Origin: Lachnospiraceae bacterium
Lineage (GTDB): Bacteria > Bacillota > Clostridia > Lachnospirales > Lachnospiraceae
DNA: 31,786 nt
Assembly (NCBI GenBank): GCA_009774375.1
Contig: VSNO01000028.1
Span: 1-31,786 of the forward strand
Reading direction: 5' to 3'
Shown here piece after piece: positions 30,949 through 31,786 of the stretch. The notes under the pieces were generated by a model. That model was not told where the DNA came from. It ran no database searches and was given only the letters and a program-made list of their open reading frames with translations. Numbering within the stretch: position 1 is the stretch's first letter; the number at the start of each line of letters is the position of its first letter. The position numbers were made by a program, and so were the translations under genes.

Positions 30949-31509
30949 ATGTTGGATTTTGATGAGGAACTCATGAATGCCGAGGCACCGGAGGACATCA
31001 AAAAGATGAAAGCCTGGATGTTTCAGGAGCAGGTCAGCATTCAGTCAAAGAGGGACGAGCTACAGGATCTCAGCCGTGAGCTGCAGGATCTGAAGAGGAA
31101 ACTGGAGCGGGAAAAAAATGCGCTTGAAGTGCGGGAAAAAATGATCAAAAAGCGTTTTGACGACAATGAGATCTTTATCGCCAAAAAGCAGAAGATCATC
31201 GAGGACGCATACCAGCAGCTTGCGCTTGACAGAAAGGCGCTGGAGTGCGAGCGTTTGAATTTCGAACATGAGAGAAGCAAATACAGGCGTCAGAAGATGT
31301 CCAGTCCCAAGCCATATCAACAGTATGAGTCGGGCATTTACGATAGTACAAGCTTTTTCAGGGGTGTTGACAACGACATGGCCCTGCGGAAGCGTTACAA
31401 GGAATTGCTGAAGATCTTCCATCCTGACAACAAATGCGGCGATACCAAGACTTTGCTGCTGATCCAGACGGAATATGAGAATTTAAAGAGCCGGTACTAT
31501 GAAAGTTAG
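30949..31509 (+). CDS. Coiled-coil protein with a C-terminal J-domain-like segment
   Basis: A 186-residue soluble protein. Residues about 15-115 form a long charged coiled-coil (QDLSRELQDLKRKLEREKN, then RKALECERLNFEHERSKY). After a Pro/Tyr/Ser linker, residues about 143-186 contain RYKELLKIFHPDNKCGD, with the HPD tripeptide that lets J-domains stimulate DnaK. Helix III (LLLIQTEYENLKSRYYES) follows. Helix I of a normal J-domain is weak or replaced, so it is a short J-like domain. GAGGGAG is upstream of the ATG. A strong terminator closes it. It may recruit Hsp70 to a coiled-coil partner; no partner is visible. Confidence 0.75.
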   Translation: MLDFDEELMNAEAPEDIKKMKAWMFQEQVSIQSKRDELQDLSRELQDLKRKLEREKNALEVREKMIKKRFDDNEIFIAKKQKIIEDAYQQLALDRKALECERLNFEHERSKYRRQKMSSPKPYQQYESGIYDSTSFFRGVDNDMALRKRYKELLKIFHPDNKCGDTKTLLLIQTEYENLKSRYYES

Positions 31510-31512
31510 ACA

Positions 31513-31550
31513 GCATAAAAAAGAAGCGCATGCGCGCTTCTTTTTTATGC
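31513..31550. terminator. Strong symmetric terminator
   Basis: GCATAAAAAAGAAGCGC (31513-31529) pairs perfectly over 17 bp with GCGCTTCTTTTTTATGC (31534-31550), with loop ATGC. It ends the J-like gene and can work on both strands. Repeat copy D begins in its 3' flank. Confidence 0.85.
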
Positions 31551-31640
31551 ACACGGAAACTCAATGGAAATGTGTCAGCATGCGATGACGGACGACCCGC
31601 ACACAAATAGGGGAAGACAGCGCTTCCCCTACTCAACGAT
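31546..31640 (+). repeat. Terminator-associated structured repeat, copy D
   Basis: It starts TATGCACACGG after the T-run. It keeps TGTCAGCATGCG and TGACGGACG from copy B, though the closing stem is degraded and the bulge reads AATGGAAATG. The second hairpin is perfect: TAGGGGAAG (31608-31616) with CTTCCCCTA (31623-31631), followed by CTCAACGAT, like CTCGAT in copies B and C. The remaining bases to 31786 show no gene or other clear element. Confidence 0.65.
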
Positions 31641-31786
31641 CCATGTCCATATTCAAAAACCACATCTTCTGATGATCAAGCACGCTCAACAGCACCGGAA
31701 CGCAGACATCTTGTGCATACATGCATTCCTGTCTCTTTTTCTCTTCTGACGCTTCCCTCCTTTTTTGTTGTGTTTTTTTGGGTTGT

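Noticed and set aside
31564..31749. 61-codon frame at the end of the window
   Set aside because: It lies within repeat copy D and its flank and has no ribosome site.
1..31786. CRISPR array, tRNA, rRNA, prophage or complete insertion sequence
   Set aside because: No regularly spaced repeats, no cloverleaf or rRNA-like segments, and no transposase or phage genes other than the truncated Rpn relic were seen.

Overview
The window looks like chromosomal DNA of an anaerobic, spore-forming member of the Clostridia, most like Lachnospiraceae. The reasons are strong Shine-Dalgarno sites before almost every gene, intermediate GC, a GerW/YtfJ sporulation gene beside a DUF2953 gene, a BlaI/M56 pair, and the gene order ruvA-ruvB-zapA-U32 peptidase-FtsW. 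This placement is inference from gene content; there is no rRNA, tRNA, CRISPR array, complete insertion sequence or phage module.

Layout. 1-655 has no recognisable protein gene. It holds a near-consensus promoter, two very short reading frames, two terminators and copies of a structured repeat. 656-3298 is a three-gene ABC exporter (ATPase and two permeases), followed by a MutS2-like ATPase without an Smr domain (3342-5252). 5368-6666 is an ECF sigma factor with a membrane anti-sigma factor. 6766-7455 (minus strand) is a 5'-truncated Rpn-type nuclease/transposase relic. 7572-8351 is a methyltransferase. 8447-12100 is a BlaI repressor and a very large M56 (BlaR1-like) sensor protease behind a promoter carrying a long dyad. 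12279-14929 holds a repeat-bearing lipoprotein, a PH-like protein, a YdcF/DUF218 membrane protein and an HdeD-like membrane protein. 14965-15576 (minus strand) is a second lipoprotein.

15808-19679 is a branched-chain amino acid block: acetolactate synthase large subunit, two different small subunits, and ketol-acid reductoisomerase. 19899-24206 is ruvA-ruvB (Holliday junction branch migration), zapA (division) and a U32 peptidase of the RlhA type. 24208-26985 encodes one polypeptide joining a SEDS glycosyltransferase (FtsW/RodA) to a class B penicillin-binding transpeptidase. Then come a CheX-like protein with an N-terminal region resembling the MshEN c-di-GMP-binding motif, a CheY receiver, a Nudix hydrolase, an unknown 106-residue protein, DUF2953, GerW/YtfJ, a 46-residue membrane protein and a coiled-coil protein ending in a J-domain-like HPD segment.

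Most interesting signals: (1) a roughly 85-95 bp structured repeat that starts directly after the T-tract of unrelated terminators (three near-complete copies plus fragments), with compensatory changes between copies; (2) the natural SEDS-transpeptidase fusion; (3) the M56 sensor whose roughly 750-residue outer part is not a penicillin-binding domain, with a well-defined operator-promoter; (4) the MshEN-like motif on a CheX protein; (5) a two-codon minigene inside a perfect hairpin ahead of ruvA.
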